From positions 1-34,748 of the forward strand of contig RECR01000087.1 in assembly GCA_007693955.1 (NCBI GenBank): a DNA stretch of 34,748 nt, written 5' to 3'. Source of the DNA: Gloeocapsa sp. DLM2.Bin57. GTDB lineage: Bacteria; Cyanobacteriota; Cyanobacteriia; Cyanobacteriales; Gloeocapsaceae. A program made the position numbers and the translations under genes. Position 1 is the first letter of the stretch. Every line of letters begins with the position of its first letter. Below the pieces are notes generated by a model, which was not told where the DNA came from, did no database searches, and saw nothing but the letters and a program-made list of their open reading frames with translations. Shown one piece after another: positions 13,760 to 22,510 of the stretch.

Positions 13760-15142
13760 TTATTCTTCCTCTGAATCAATTATCGGTTCAAAGATAATAT
13801 TTTTGGGGGAATTATCTATGTGGGAAAATCTCCAGGAGATTCCCTCTGGATCACGACTTTGACTCCAATTAGGAAAATCTGGTGAACCTCTTTTTTTCCT
13901 AATAGTACTAGAATTAGTGTTCAACCGTTTAGCTAATTCTACTTGTGTTAAGGGTAAGAGTTTTTTCTCTGAGATTAACTCAGTTTCAGTTTCTTCCTCC
14001 GTAGTAGGAGTCTCTGAGATTAACTCAGTTTCAGTTTCTTCTTCAGTAGTAGGAGTCTCTGAGATTAACTCAGTATTAGTCTCTTCTTCACTAGTAGGAG
14101 TCTCTGAGATTAACTCAGTATTAGTTTCTTTTTCACTAGTAGGAGTCTCTGGGGTTAACTCAGTAGTAGGAGTTTCTGGGGTTAACTCAGTTTCACTAGT
14201 AGGAGTTTCTGGGGTTAACTCAGTTTCACTAGTAGGAGTTTCGGAGATTAACTCAGTATCAGTTTCTTTTTCACTAGTAGGAGTCTCTGAGATTAACTCA
14301 GTATTAGTCTCTTCTTCACTAGTAGGAGTCTCTGAGATTAACTCAGTATTAGTTTCTTTTTCACTAGTAGGAGTCTCTGGGGTTAACTCAGTAGTAGGAG
14401 TTTCTGGGGTTAACTCAGTTTCACTAGTAGGAGTTTCTGGGGTTAACTCAGTTTCACTAGTAGGAGTTTCGGAGATTAACTCAGTATCAGTTTCTTTTTC
14501 ACTAGTAGGAGTCTCTGAGATTAACTCAGTATTAGTCTCTTCTTCACTAGTAGGAGTCTCTGAGATTAACTCAGTTTCACTAGTAGGAGTCTCTGAGATT
14601 AACTCAGTTTCAGTTTCTTCCTCCGTAGTAGAAGTCTCTGAGATTAACTCAGTCGTGGATATATCTGCAGTATTGGTTGATGGTACTGAATCTGCAGTAA
14701 ATGCTGACGATTGTGGAGATAATTCTATCTCATCAGACTCTGGTAGAGGCTCGCTATCCTCAAAAATACTTTTAAGTGCATTTGCGGTTAAGAAATAATA
14801 TCCCGCAACTTTGTGATTAACTTTTTTGCTTTGAGCGCCATATTCTTGGGCTTTTTTAGCTAAAAACTTTTCAGCAGCTGTTGCAGAAAGATTAGCTTTA
14901 ACAGCTAAATCAATGGGGGTTAAATATCCCTGATGTTCTGTAATTAAAGCGTAAAAAAAGGGATCAATTTGTTGACATTGTTGTTTCCAACGATAAGTTT
15001 GCCATAGATTTAAAAGCGCGAGGAAAATAAAGAATAACACTAAATATAACCACGCTTTTAATACTAAGACAACGATTACAGCAATAGGGAAGATCAGAAC
15101 TAAGGCGCTAGAAACACCTTGATTAAGTACTTTGCCAGTCAT
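13760..15142 (-). CDS. Membrane protein with Thr/Glu-rich nested repeats and HTH-like end
   Basis: 460 aa. Two adjacent hydrophobic segments lie near residues 10-30 and 31-48. A helical winged-helix-like domain follows (FFYALITEHQGYLTPIDLAV through GYYFLTANALKSIF, about 60-126). Residues about 150-393 are a low-complexity acidic region built from units such as ISETPTSEEETNTEL and TPETPTSETEL. A C-terminal region starting LLPLTQVELAKRLNTNSSTI (about 397-416) reads as a helix-turn-helix, followed by WSQSRDPEGISW. The whole may be a membrane-tethered regulator with an extendable spacer; this is inference. No family is recognised for the full protein. It converges on the preceding hypothetical gene. 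Confidence 0.75.
   Translation of the reverse strand: MTGKVLNQGVSSALVLIFPIAVIVVLVLKAWLYLVLFFIFLALLNLWQTYRWKQQCQQIDPFFYALITEHQGYLTPIDLAVKANLSATAAEKFLAKKAQEYGAQSKKVNHKVAGYYFLTANALKSIFEDSEPLPESDEIELSPQSSAFTADSVPSTNTADISTTELISETSTTEEETETELISETPTSETELISETPTSEEETNTELISETPTSEKETDTELISETPTSETELTPETPTSETELTPETPTTELTPETPTSEKETNTELISETPTSEEETNTELISETPTSEKETDTELISETPTSETELTPETPTSETELTPETPTTELTPETPTSEKETNTELISETPTSEEETNTELISETPTTEEETETELISETPTTEEETETELISEKKLLPLTQVELAKRLNTNSSTIRKKRGSPDFPNWSQSRDPEGISWRFSHIDNSPKNIIFEPIIDSEEE
13971..14655. repeat. Nested tandem repeat: 27-45-base units within a 228-base unit
   Basis: The core GAGATTAACTCAGT...ACTAGTAGGAGTCTCT recurs about 15 times. A higher-order unit of 228 bases is present twice in tandem (14061-14288 and 14289-14516). 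The two read as identical, and 59 more bases of a third copy begin at 14517. All units are multiples of three, so copy-number change keeps the frame. Confidence 0.95.
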
Positions 15143-15227
15143 ATTTTCTGGTTATGAATTAATTCGATAGTAATCAAGAACATTGATATTATTTCTCGAT
15201 GACAAACGATTTAGATCAAATAATAGT

Positions 15228-16031
15228 TTATGCTTTATTGAGTCTATTTGTTAAGTTTAATTTATTTAAAACCGTTTCACGAGCTTTGAGGGCTAAAGAA
15301 TCATCAAGTTTTGTTAAGATAATTTCTGTTTGATACTTTTGTCTAAGTGCGGTTTGAATCAACCAATCAGCGATAAAAGGGTTTTTGGGTAAAAGTGGGC
15401 CATGAGCGTAGGTAGCGATCGCCTGACGATAAAAAGCCCCTTCTAAACCATCTTCACCATTATTACCATAGCCTTTAATCACTTGACCAAGAGGTTGTAC
15501 ATCCCCTAAATAAGTACGTCCTCCGTGATTTTCAAAGCCAATAACTAAGGGAGCATCTCCCCAGATAGTAGTTAATTCTTCTGCTAGGGGAGACGCGGTA
15601 ATGGTAAAAACGATATTACCGATACAACGAGGGGTATTTTCTCCGTGATGTTTACTAGTTAAATCTAATAACCCTAAACCCTCGATTCTGTCTCCTAATT
15701 TAGGTTCGTAATAATGTCCGAGAAGTTGGGGAGAACCACAGGTAAATACTCCTGGTGTACCTTGTTCTAGTTTAGCACCTAGGGCATCGGCTTTAGCTCC
15801 CTGTAAATCAGCCATAACGATCGCCTGTTGTCTATCTTGCGCACCTCCACCGACGATTAAATCTACTTGTTGGTAGGTTTCGGGGGGTTGTTGTTGGTCT
15901 AAATTAATGATAGATACTTGGATGTTGCGCCATTGACAACGACGTTGCAGACAGATAACGTTACCGCGATCGCCATAGGTACTCATCAGGGTAGGATAAA
16001 GCCAACCTATGGTTAATTCTAATTGTTTCAC
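15228..16031 (-). CDS. gatD: GatD, glutamine amidotransferase subunit of lipid II isoglutaminyl synthase
   Basis: 267 aa, GTG start overlapping the minD stop by one base (TAGTG). It is a class I glutaminase of the CobB/CobQ type. The N-terminal YGDRGN motif (residues 19-24), the nucleophile Cys98 in VFTCGSPQLLG and the catalytic His210 in YAHGPLLPKN are present. GatD supplies ammonia to MurT, which amidates D-Glu of the lipid II stem peptide. MurT, its usual adjacent partner, is absent from this window, so it must be elsewhere or the subunit serves another ligase. Here it is the last gene of an operon with minC and minD, tying peptidoglycan modification to septum placement. Confidence 0.85.
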   Translation of the reverse strand: MKQLELTIGWLYPTLMSTYGDRGNVICLQRRCQWRNIQVSIINLDQQQPPETYQQVDLIVGGGAQDRQQAIVMADLQGAKADALGAKLEQGTPGVFTCGSPQLLGHYYEPKLGDRIEGLGLLDLTSKHHGENTPRCIGNIVFTITASPLAEELTTIWGDAPLVIGFENHGGRTYLGDVQPLGQVIKGYGNNGEDGLEGAFYRQAIATYAHGPLLPKNPFIADWLIQTALRQKYQTEIILTKLDDSLALKARETVLNKLNLTNRLNKA

Positions 16032-16831
16032 TAATCCCCTCGAAAGAAACGACGAATCCGATTAATAATATTATCGTGCATACCGAGTAAGTCTAAGATT
16101 GGCACTTTTTCTCCTTCTAGACGTCTAGCGATGTTATTAAAAGCTAAACTCGGGAGAGATTGTTTTTCAGCCAGAATTAGTGGCTCACCGCGGTTACTAG
16201 CGACAATTACTCGTTCATCGTCTGGAATCAAACCGATTAGGGGTATAGCAAGTATTTCTAGGATGTCATCTGGAGACATCATATCGTTTACCTGTACCAT
16301 TTGTGGTTTTAGGCGATTAATAATTAATTGAATACGTTTGATCCCATTAGCTTCTAATAAGCCTATCACGCGATCTGCGTCTCTTACTGAGGCTATTTCA
16401 GGGGTTGAGACGATTATTGCTTCTTTTGCTCCTGCGATCGCATTTTGAAACCCGTTTTCTATACCTGCGGGACTATCTACTATAATATAATCAGCTAGAT
16501 TGCTTAAATTACCGATTAATTCGCGCATTTGGTCGGGTGTTACTGCGTCTTTAGTGCGATTTTGAGCCGCAGGTAACAAAAACAAGTTAGATTGGCGTTT
16601 ATCTTTAACTAAAGCTTGTTCGAGACGACATTCTCCCTCAATTACTTCTACTGCGGTATAAACGATCCGATTTTCTAAGCCTAAAATTAAGTCTAAATTT
16701 CTTAAACCAAAATCTGCATCAACTAGTATAACCTTGCGTCCTAAAGTAGCTAGAGTCATACCTAAATTAGCAGAGACGGTGGTTTTACCCACTCCGCCTT
16801 TTCCGGAAGTAACAACAATAATTCGGGTCAT
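16031..16831 (-). CDS. minD: Septum site-determining protein MinD
   Basis: 266 aa, full length. The deviant Walker A GKGGVGKTT lies at residues 10-18, followed by VDADFGLRNLDL near 41-52 and a Walker B region ADYIIVDSPAG near 113. The C-terminal amphipathic membrane-targeting helix (IINRIRRFFRG) is intact. MinD is a membrane-cycling ATPase that recruits MinC to block FtsZ assembly away from midcell. It overlaps minC by four bases (ATGA). The gene that follows is gatD instead of minE, the usual third gene of the cyanobacterial min operon. Confidence 0.97.
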   Translation of the reverse strand: MTRIIVVTSGKGGVGKTTVSANLGMTLATLGRKVILVDADFGLRNLDLILGLENRIVYTAVEVIEGECRLEQALVKDKRQSNLFLLPAAQNRTKDAVTPDQMRELIGNLSNLADYIIVDSPAGIENGFQNAIAGAKEAIIVSTPEIASVRDADRVIGLLEANGIKRIQLIINRLKPQMVQVNDMMSPDDILEILAIPLIGLIPDDERVIVASNRGEPLILAEKQSLPSLAFNNIARRLEGEKVPILDLLGMHDNIINRIRRFFRGD

Positions 16832-17631
16832 TTCTCTTCTGAGTTATCTAGGGTGTTTGTTTCTGAGTCTATCCAACTTTGAGCTTCTGGTACAAAAATA
16901 TGTGTTTTGGAGAATTTAACCGCTTTGGCGATACAGATGCCTTGTTTTGTGATATAGGCAACTTCTGGCTCGAGTATATCTAGGTGAGCATCTGGTGCTC
17001 TTGCCACTAGATCTGCTATCCTTAATTGAGTGGGGTCCATTTTCAGAGCCATAATTCTCGCTCCTCGATTACCTTGAGCACCTGCATGAGCTATCCCTCT
17101 TAATATTCCCCATATGACAATATCTCCTTGGGCGATGACAGCACCTCCTGGGTTAAGATCTCCTATAATTACCACGTTACCAGGGTGACGTATTTCTCTA
17201 CCTGAGCGTATAGTTGTTTCTAAGTATAGCGGTTCAGCTAGAATAGGAGTAGGGGGAACTTCTGCACCTGTAAGAGATTGGGTGGCGAATTGTTGCTCTA
17301 CGGAATAACCTGCGGTAGCTGCAGCTACTGCGGTTTGACGTCTGCTGGTACACACCCATTTTAAGTCTAGGTGAGCGATCGCTAAACTAGAGGCTAACAT
17401 TTGCAATTGTCTAGCATCCACGAGAGTATCTTTAGCCATCAGATAAACAATTGTTCCTGATTCCCAACTTCCCTCGCTTCCTTGTAATCGACATTGCAAA
17501 TCTTGACACAATTCTACCCAATTGAGTTCATCAGTTTGAGGTAAAAATAACAATATTTTGTTCTCTTCACGTTTTAATCTGATTTGTGAGGAACAATTAA
17601 CAAAAGATATGGAGGATTCTGATGAGTTCAT
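16828..17631 (-). CDS. minC: Septum site-determining protein MinC
   Basis: 267 aa. The N-terminal half (about 15-105) is the weakly conserved FtsZ-contacting domain. The C-terminal half is the MinC beta-helix, recognised by RSGREIRHPGNVVIIGDLNPG near residues 142-162 and the repeating Gly turns in GDIVIWGILRGIAHAG. This half dimerises and binds MinD. The 30-residue acidic tail after the helix is longer than usual. The gene overlaps the kinase gene upstream and minD downstream by four bases each (ATGA), showing tight translational coupling. Confidence 0.95.
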   Translation of the reverse strand: MNSSESSISFVNCSSQIRLKREENKILLFLPQTDELNWVELCQDLQCRLQGSEGSWESGTIVYLMAKDTLVDARQLQMLASSLAIAHLDLKWVCTSRRQTAVAAATAGYSVEQQFATQSLTGAEVPPTPILAEPLYLETTIRSGREIRHPGNVVIIGDLNPGGAVIAQGDIVIWGILRGIAHAGAQGNRGARIMALKMDPTQLRIADLVARAPDAHLDILEPEVAYITKQGICIAKAVKFSKTHIFVPEAQSWIDSETNTLDNSEEK

Positions 17632-18944
17632 CGCTGCTTTAATCGATGGTAAACTGTAACTAGTGCTTCTTCGCCTCCTACATTACCAGGAAATAAAACT
17701 ACTGGTAAATCGCGATAGCGGGGGTGTTCTGAAGATGTACGCACCAGAGAACATCCTGGGATAATTTGACCTAATAAGCGGGCTGATTTGAGATTTAAGC
17801 CTTTACTGAGGACGTCATTAGAAGTAATCCCACCTTTACTAATTAAAAAACTGATAGTTGTGGGTAATGTCTGTACAATCTCCATGAGTAGAGAGGATAC
17901 CGTCACACCAAAAGCGAGACGTTCTGTTACACTAGTAAAGGTTATTTCTTCTCTACTAGTATAAATTACAGGTGTTTTGCCTGATTGATGAACTTCGGTT
18001 ACTTTGGTGATAGTTTCTGTATATAAATCGTTGCGAGATTCGGGATTTTGTTGTAACTTAACTACATCTACTAGAATAGGTACAATATCTGGTTCTTGTA
18101 GTAACCTTTCTAGTTGTTGGGTGGTTTTGCTAACGTGAGATCCTACCAGAATTACTCCTGATTCTGCTGTTGGCTTATATTTTCCCATCCCTTCAGGGGG
18201 TATAGGTTGGGGTTCTAATTGTGCTAAAGACGTTAATAAACTTGCTGCACTACGGAAGAGAAAGCGCTTTCCGAGTGCAACTGCGCTAAGTATATCTTGG
18301 GCGAATTGGTTTAAGTCGGCTTGATTTTCGGCATCTACTACCACGCAAGTATTATTATGTAACTCCAGCAATCTCTCTAAGCTACCTTGACGAATATCTG
18401 CGGTTAAAAACCTCACTACTAGCGAGGCTGGTATTCTTCCTTTAGTTTTTTCGGCGACATAATCTGGTAGATAACTATGACTATAAGCAAAAACTGAATC
18501 TTGAGCGAATTCTGTCTGATGTACAGGGGTTTCTACTCCATCTACTAACAGATAGTGGATACTATCACGAGTGACTCTCCCTCCCTCAAAAAAAGCAGGA
18601 ATTAAAAAATGAGCGTCAAAATCACCTAATTTCTCGGCGATAACGTCGGTTTCTATGGGATAATGTCCTCTGAGGGTAGAATCGGAACGACTTACTATTA
18701 AAAAATCTTGGATTCCTTCTGCTGCTAAAGCAATTTTGAGGCGATCGCACACTTCGGCGGTGATTTGGGCTGCTTCTACAGGGGGAAGGGCACGAGTATT
18801 GGTTAAAATGAAAAATAATGGTGCAGAATCTCTTAACCCTAAACGTAAGGTATCTACATCCCATTGGGTTAATAACAGACAACTATGAACGGTTTGTGAA
18901 CCTGTAGGATCGTCATCAAGTACAATTATTTTGGGTTTACTCAT
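17628..18944 (-). CDS. Four-carbon acid sugar kinase family protein (DUF1537)
   Basis: 438 aa. The N-terminal domain opens with IIVLDDDPTGSQTVH (residues 5-19) and SRSDSTLRGHYP near residues 105-116, the substrate-binding signatures of the family. The C-terminal nucleotide-binding domain has FLISKGGITSNDVL near residue 365 and VVLFPGNVGG near residue 415. Members phosphorylate four-carbon sugar acids such as threonate, erythronate or 2-oxo-tetronate. The downstream aldolase and dehydrogenase genes of those catabolic operons are absent, so the substrate here is open. It is the first gene of the unit continuing to minC, minD and gatD. A cell-division link is suggested only by position. Confidence 0.85.
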   Translation of the reverse strand: MSKPKIIVLDDDPTGSQTVHSCLLLTQWDVDTLRLGLRDSAPLFFILTNTRALPPVEAAQITAEVCDRLKIALAAEGIQDFLIVSRSDSTLRGHYPIETDVIAEKLGDFDAHFLIPAFFEGGRVTRDSIHYLLVDGVETPVHQTEFAQDSVFAYSHSYLPDYVAEKTKGRIPASLVVRFLTADIRQGSLERLLELHNNTCVVVDAENQADLNQFAQDILSAVALGKRFLFRSAASLLTSLAQLEPQPIPPEGMGKYKPTAESGVILVGSHVSKTTQQLERLLQEPDIVPILVDVVKLQQNPESRNDLYTETITKVTEVHQSGKTPVIYTSREEITFTSVTERLAFGVTVSSLLMEIVQTLPTTISFLISKGGITSNDVLSKGLNLKSARLLGQIIPGCSLVRTSSEHPRYRDLPVVLFPGNVGGEEALVTVYHRLKQR

Positions 18945-19096
18945 CTATTATAAAAAGGTATTTTTTCTACGGTATGATTATAACTTAGTGTTAGATAATA
19001 AGGAATTATTAGGCTCAAAAATCTGCTTTAAAATTATTGCCAAAAGCTTTAAAATACTAAGATAATTAATAATACCTTAAAACCAGGGATAGTCTA

Positions 19097-19609
19097 TTGA
19101 CAAATAATTCCTTATCTGCTGATACTTGTCCTGTTAATTCTTATAATGAATGGGATACCCTCGAAGAAGTTATCGTTGGTCGCTTAGAAGGAGCGATTAT
19201 ACCACCTTATCATGTAACCGTTACCTATAATATCCCTCCTAGTACAGCCAGATTGTATAAATTATTTGCAGGAAGACGTTATCCTCAATTTTTACTCAAA
19301 AAAGCCCAAAAAGAATTAGACGAATTTAGACAAATTTTACGAGATTTAGGTATAACCCTGAGAATAACAGAGATAATTGATGGTTATCGCTGGTTTAAAA
19401 CCCCTAATTGGCGCTCAAAAGGTTTTTGTACCGCTTTTCCTCGTGATGGTTTCTTAGTCATAGGTAAGGAAATTATTGAGACTCCTCTGACATGGCGATC
19501 GCGCTCTTGGGAAACTGACGCCTATCGATCTTTGTTTCTAAAATACTTTTGACAGGTTATTAAATGGACTGCAGCACCTAAACCCCAATTATGAGACGAA
19601 CTTTGAAAT
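19097..19609 (+). pseudogene. Amidinotransferase (AGAT/CyrA/SxtG-like) relic
   Basis: A TTG start at 19097 after CAGGGA opens 151 codons that clearly follow the cyanobacterial amidinotransferase N-terminus: NSYNEWDTLEEVIVGRLEGA near residues 14-33, KAQKELDEF near 77 and TPNWRSKGFCTAFPRDGFL near 112-130. A TGA at 19550 interrupts it. The same frame goes on with IKWTAAPKPQL, further TGA codons at 19592 and 19604, then homology ends near 19609. Intact enzymes are about 350-390 aa, and the catalytic His and Cys lie in the missing part, so no activity is possible. Related enzymes act in guanidinoacetate, cylindrospermopsin and saxitoxin pathways; which one this came from cannot be decided. Confidence 0.85.
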
Positions 19610-19641
19610 CCCTCTATTCCCTATTCAAGTAGCGCTATAAA

Positions 19642-20475
19642 ATGACAAACGTATTAAAAACTCTACTCGGTTTAACCCTGTTTATTGTTAAACTTTCCCA
19701 AGGATTAAATATCACGGTTAAACATTTGAGTTATCTTCAAACTAGACCTAGACTTTTACAGCGATCGCTTTTAGCTGTTGACGTTTTAGTTCCTATAGCT
19801 AGTTATTTGATTATAATTTTATTTAAATTACCTCTAGAAATTTCTACAGCGATATTACTGATAGCTGCTTGTCCTGGCTCTCCTCTAACTGCTAGAAAAG
19901 TCTTAAAAAAAGGGGGGATTTTTGCTTATGGTGCTAGTTTACATATAGTCGTTATTCTGTTATCAATTATCACTACTCCTATTACTCTTTGGCTTTTTTT
20001 CGCTTATAGCAATTTAAAGATTCAAGTTAATATTTTAGATATAGTCAACCAACTTATTACAGCTCAATTAATTCCCTTAGTCTTAGGTATCTTTATCAGT
20101 GAAAAATTTTCAACTCTAGCTAATAAAATCAGAAATCCTTTAAGAATCATCGGTGATTTTTCCCTACTTGGAATAACTCTCTTAATTGTGGTGGTAACTT
20201 TTAGATTTGTTTTACAAATTAATTTTACCTCTCTAGTAGCTATTATCTTAACTGTCAGTATATCTCTAGCTATTGGTCACCTTATGGGTGGTCGTCATCC
20301 TCAAAGACGTCATACTTTGGCTTTAGTCTGTGCTAGTCGTAATATTGGTTTAGCTGCTTTTATCGCTAGTTTAAATTTTCCGATTACTTTGATTTTACCT
20401 AATTTAATTCCTTATCTTTTTATAAGTGCAATAGTTGAGATTGTTTATCAGAAAATCTTCAAAATTAAAGAATAG
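19642..20475 (+). CDS. Bile acid:sodium symporter (BASS/SBF) family transporter
   Basis: 277 aa with about eight or nine hydrophobic segments and very little soluble sequence. Family cues are AACPGSPLTARKVLKKGG near residues 74-91, the crossover-type LMGGRHPQRRHTLALVCASRNIGLAA near residues 213-238, and closely spaced basic loops. Members move organic anions with Na+ across the plasma membrane. The usual acidic Na+-site residues are few, and the substrate is unknown. It lies 33 bases after the end of the amidinotransferase relic on the same strand. It may once have been co-transcribed with it, but its own function need not be related. Confidence 0.8.
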   Translation: MTNVLKTLLGLTLFIVKLSQGLNITVKHLSYLQTRPRLLQRSLLAVDVLVPIASYLIIILFKLPLEISTAILLIAACPGSPLTARKVLKKGGIFAYGASLHIVVILLSIITTPITLWLFFAYSNLKIQVNILDIVNQLITAQLIPLVLGIFISEKFSTLANKIRNPLRIIGDFSLLGITLLIVVVTFRFVLQINFTSLVAIILTVSISLAIGHLMGGRHPQRRHTLALVCASRNIGLAAFIASLNFPITLILPNLIPYLFISAIVEIVYQKIFKIKE

Positions 20476-20552
20476 GGAAGAGGGAAGAAGGGAGAAGGGA
20501 GTAGGGGAGAATTCGGAAGAAAGGAATTCCGTTCCACCTAAAACCGTTCTAC

Positions 20553-22172
20553 CTAAAACCTGCGCGGATCGCCATAGCTTACATCTCGATATTCGACGAT
20601 AGTTACGGGAATTAAGCTATTTTCTAACACCGCTTGAGAGACAGAACCAATTAACACCCTTTTCCATGGTTGATACCCTCTTTTACCCATAATAATCTCA
20701 GTAACTTGGTAATCTTCTGCAGTCTGAATAATCTCCTCGGGAATTGTTCCTATTTTGGTGAGAAACTGATAACGAATATCTGCTAAGAGTTGCTTACTTA
20801 TCTCCCGAAGTTGTTTGACTCCCTCTGTATCTGTTTCGTTGATAACGTGTAAAACTATTACTTGAGCGTTGTTACTACGGGCTTTTTCTCCTACTACTTT
20901 TAACACTTCTTTAGCAAAAGCAGAGGTATCCACTACCGCTAAATAGCTAATACGATTAATTATACTGACTTTAGTCGGATCTACTTCTCCTTTAGTTAAT
21001 AACTTTGGTGCAAATATTATAGTACTCCACGCTCCTAACGGCGCAGTTATTAAAATAGAGAGTACAGCTATAGCTAAAATAACCTCTCCTCCTTCAATAC
21101 CTCTAGCTAAGGGAATCCCACCAATCGCCGCTTGTACCGTTGCTTTAGCGCTGTTAGCAGGTAATAAGAATAATCTCTCTCGCCAATTCCAGTTACTACC
21201 TACAGTAGATAGATACCAACCTAAACCACGACCTACTAATAATCCTATACTTAATAATAATAATCCTGGTAGGAAAATATTCCCTAATACCTCTAGTTTA
21301 ATACTCGCTCCTAATAAAACGAATAAAACTATCTCAGCTACAATCCACAAGCTATCAAAACCATTGCGCAAATTTCTCGCTAAGGGTGTATCTAACTCGA
21401 TTAAAAAGAAACCCATCCCCATCGCCGCTAAATAGCCAGAATAGGCTAAAACCTTTTCCCCTACTACCAACAATAGGGCAATATTTGCACCAATCAGGAT
21501 ATCTTGTACACTATTTTGTGTCCAGTTTTGTTTAGTTAGTATTAATACCGTTAAACGCGCTGCTAGATATCCAACTAATAACCCTAATCCTATCTCTAAA
21601 ATTACTTGTAATGGTAGTAAACCTACACTACTTAAATCTAATTCTCCTTGACTGAGAAAGTTAACCAATAAACCAAATACCAATAGTAATAACACATCTG
21701 AGAGAGCACTACCAATTAAGATAGCGTCGGGAATACCTTTAGCTACTCCCCAACCTAAACTCTTGAGTCTCAACATCCCTGGTACGATTACCGCGGGTGA
21801 TTCTGCTCCAATGATACACCCTAATAGTAATCCCGTGGGAAAATCTAACTGGAAAATCCACATACTGATTATAGCAACGGCGATCGCTTCACAACTAGCA
21901 GGGAGAACCCCTAAACGTAACGCTACACTTCCTTGTTGTTTGAGTTTGTCTCTATCTAACCCTAATCCCGCTTTCATGAGGATAATCATTACCGCTATTA
22001 TGCGTAAGTTATCCGCACCTTCTAAGACTTCGACTGCTAGTAAATTACCTAGTTGTGGTCCTAAAGCAATTCCTGCTATAATCATACCAATCAATGGGGG
22101 TGCGCCTAATCTTCTTGCAATTTGACCCGCAAAAAACCCCCCTAAGAGTATATATAGGATACTGGTTAACAT
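20553..22172 (-). CDS. CPA2-type cation:proton antiporter with C-terminal Usp domain
   Basis: 539 aa. Residues 1-385 form the antiporter with about twelve segments: IGMIIAGIALGPQLG near 29-43, MKAGLGLDRDKLKQQ near 66-80 and the ion-site region GCIIGAESPAVIVPGML near 118-134. Residues about 405-530 are a universal-stress-protein domain (ISYLAVVDTSAFAKEVL, EIIMGKRGYQPWKRVLIGSVS) whose G-x-x-G-x9-G-S pattern could bind ATP. The protein should exchange Na+ or K+ for H+, with the cytoplasmic Usp domain as a possible nucleotide sensor. It starts 7 bases downstream of the DUF2839 gene, so the two are probably one transcript. Confidence 0.88.
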   Translation of the reverse strand: MLTSILYILLGGFFAGQIARRLGAPPLIGMIIAGIALGPQLGNLLAVEVLEGADNLRIIAVMIILMKAGLGLDRDKLKQQGSVALRLGVLPASCEAIAVAIISMWIFQLDFPTGLLLGCIIGAESPAVIVPGMLRLKSLGWGVAKGIPDAILIGSALSDVLLLLVFGLLVNFLSQGELDLSSVGLLPLQVILEIGLGLLVGYLAARLTVLILTKQNWTQNSVQDILIGANIALLLVVGEKVLAYSGYLAAMGMGFFLIELDTPLARNLRNGFDSLWIVAEIVLFVLLGASIKLEVLGNIFLPGLLLLSIGLLVGRGLGWYLSTVGSNWNWRERLFLLPANSAKATVQAAIGGIPLARGIEGGEVILAIAVLSILITAPLGAWSTIIFAPKLLTKGEVDPTKVSIINRISYLAVVDTSAFAKEVLKVVGEKARSNNAQVIVLHVINETDTEGVKQLREISKQLLADIRYQFLTKIGTIPEEIIQTAEDYQVTEIIMGKRGYQPWKRVLIGSVSQAVLENSLIPVTIVEYRDVSYGDPRRF

Positions 22173-22179
22173 TTAGTCG

Positions 22180-22392
22180 CTAATCAACTTGCCACCAACC
22201 AAAAGCAGGACCAATAATGCGAATAGTAAGCCAGTATGCTACTAAAAACCCAATGCCTATCCACGCTCCCCTGGTAGTAATCTGATAAAATTGAGACGCT
22301 TGTGTCTTAGTAATCGGAAGCCAGGGGGCGACTCTTTGTTCTTTCCCGTAATCTTCCCCTAAAGACTGTTTACGACGTTTTGATTCACCCAT
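22180..22392 (-). CDS. DUF2839 domain protein
   Basis: 70 aa. A Lys/Arg-rich soluble start (MGESKRRKQSLGEDYG), then APWLPITKTQASQFYQIT, then one membrane segment (GAWIGIGFLVAYWLTI, about 43-58) and the ending GPAFGWWQVD. This is the complete DUF2839 pattern, known from cyanobacteria. The protein is likely a single-pass membrane protein with the N-terminus in the cytoplasm. Function is unknown. Its spacing of 7 bases to the antiporter gene suggests it may accompany that transporter. Confidence 0.82.
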   Translation of the reverse strand: MGESKRRKQSLGEDYGKEQRVAPWLPITKTQASQFYQITTRGAWIGIGFLVAYWLTIRIIGPAFGWWQVD

Positions 22393-22510
22393 AAAAATAA
22401 TTAGTTATCAATTCTTACTAATTTTAGAATATTTTTACCAGCAATTTATGTATTTTGCCAATAAATCTACGAAATCTTACACCATCACTAACGCAATAAA
22501 AACTTTGAGA

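Noticed and set aside
13971-14655. CRISPR-like regular repeats
   Set aside because: Units are coding, contiguous and of mixed length, without unique spacers or cas genes.
13917-14798. 293-codon open frame on the plus strand across the repeat region
   Set aside because: It is the mirror of the Thr/Glu repeat. Repeat units that are multiples of three keep several frames open; composition is only Ser/Val/Gly repeats, and the minus frame has proper domains at both ends.
20476-20552. Purine-rich GGGAAGAGGG-type run and a 15-base tandem pair (GTTCCACCTAAAACC / GTTCTACCTAAAACC)
   Set aside because: Low-complexity spacer between convergent genes; common in cyanobacterial intergenic DNA and without a supported function.
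21763-22125. 120-codon plus-strand frame inside the antiporter gene
   Set aside because: Antisense of a membrane protein gene; the hydrophobic bias explains the open frame.
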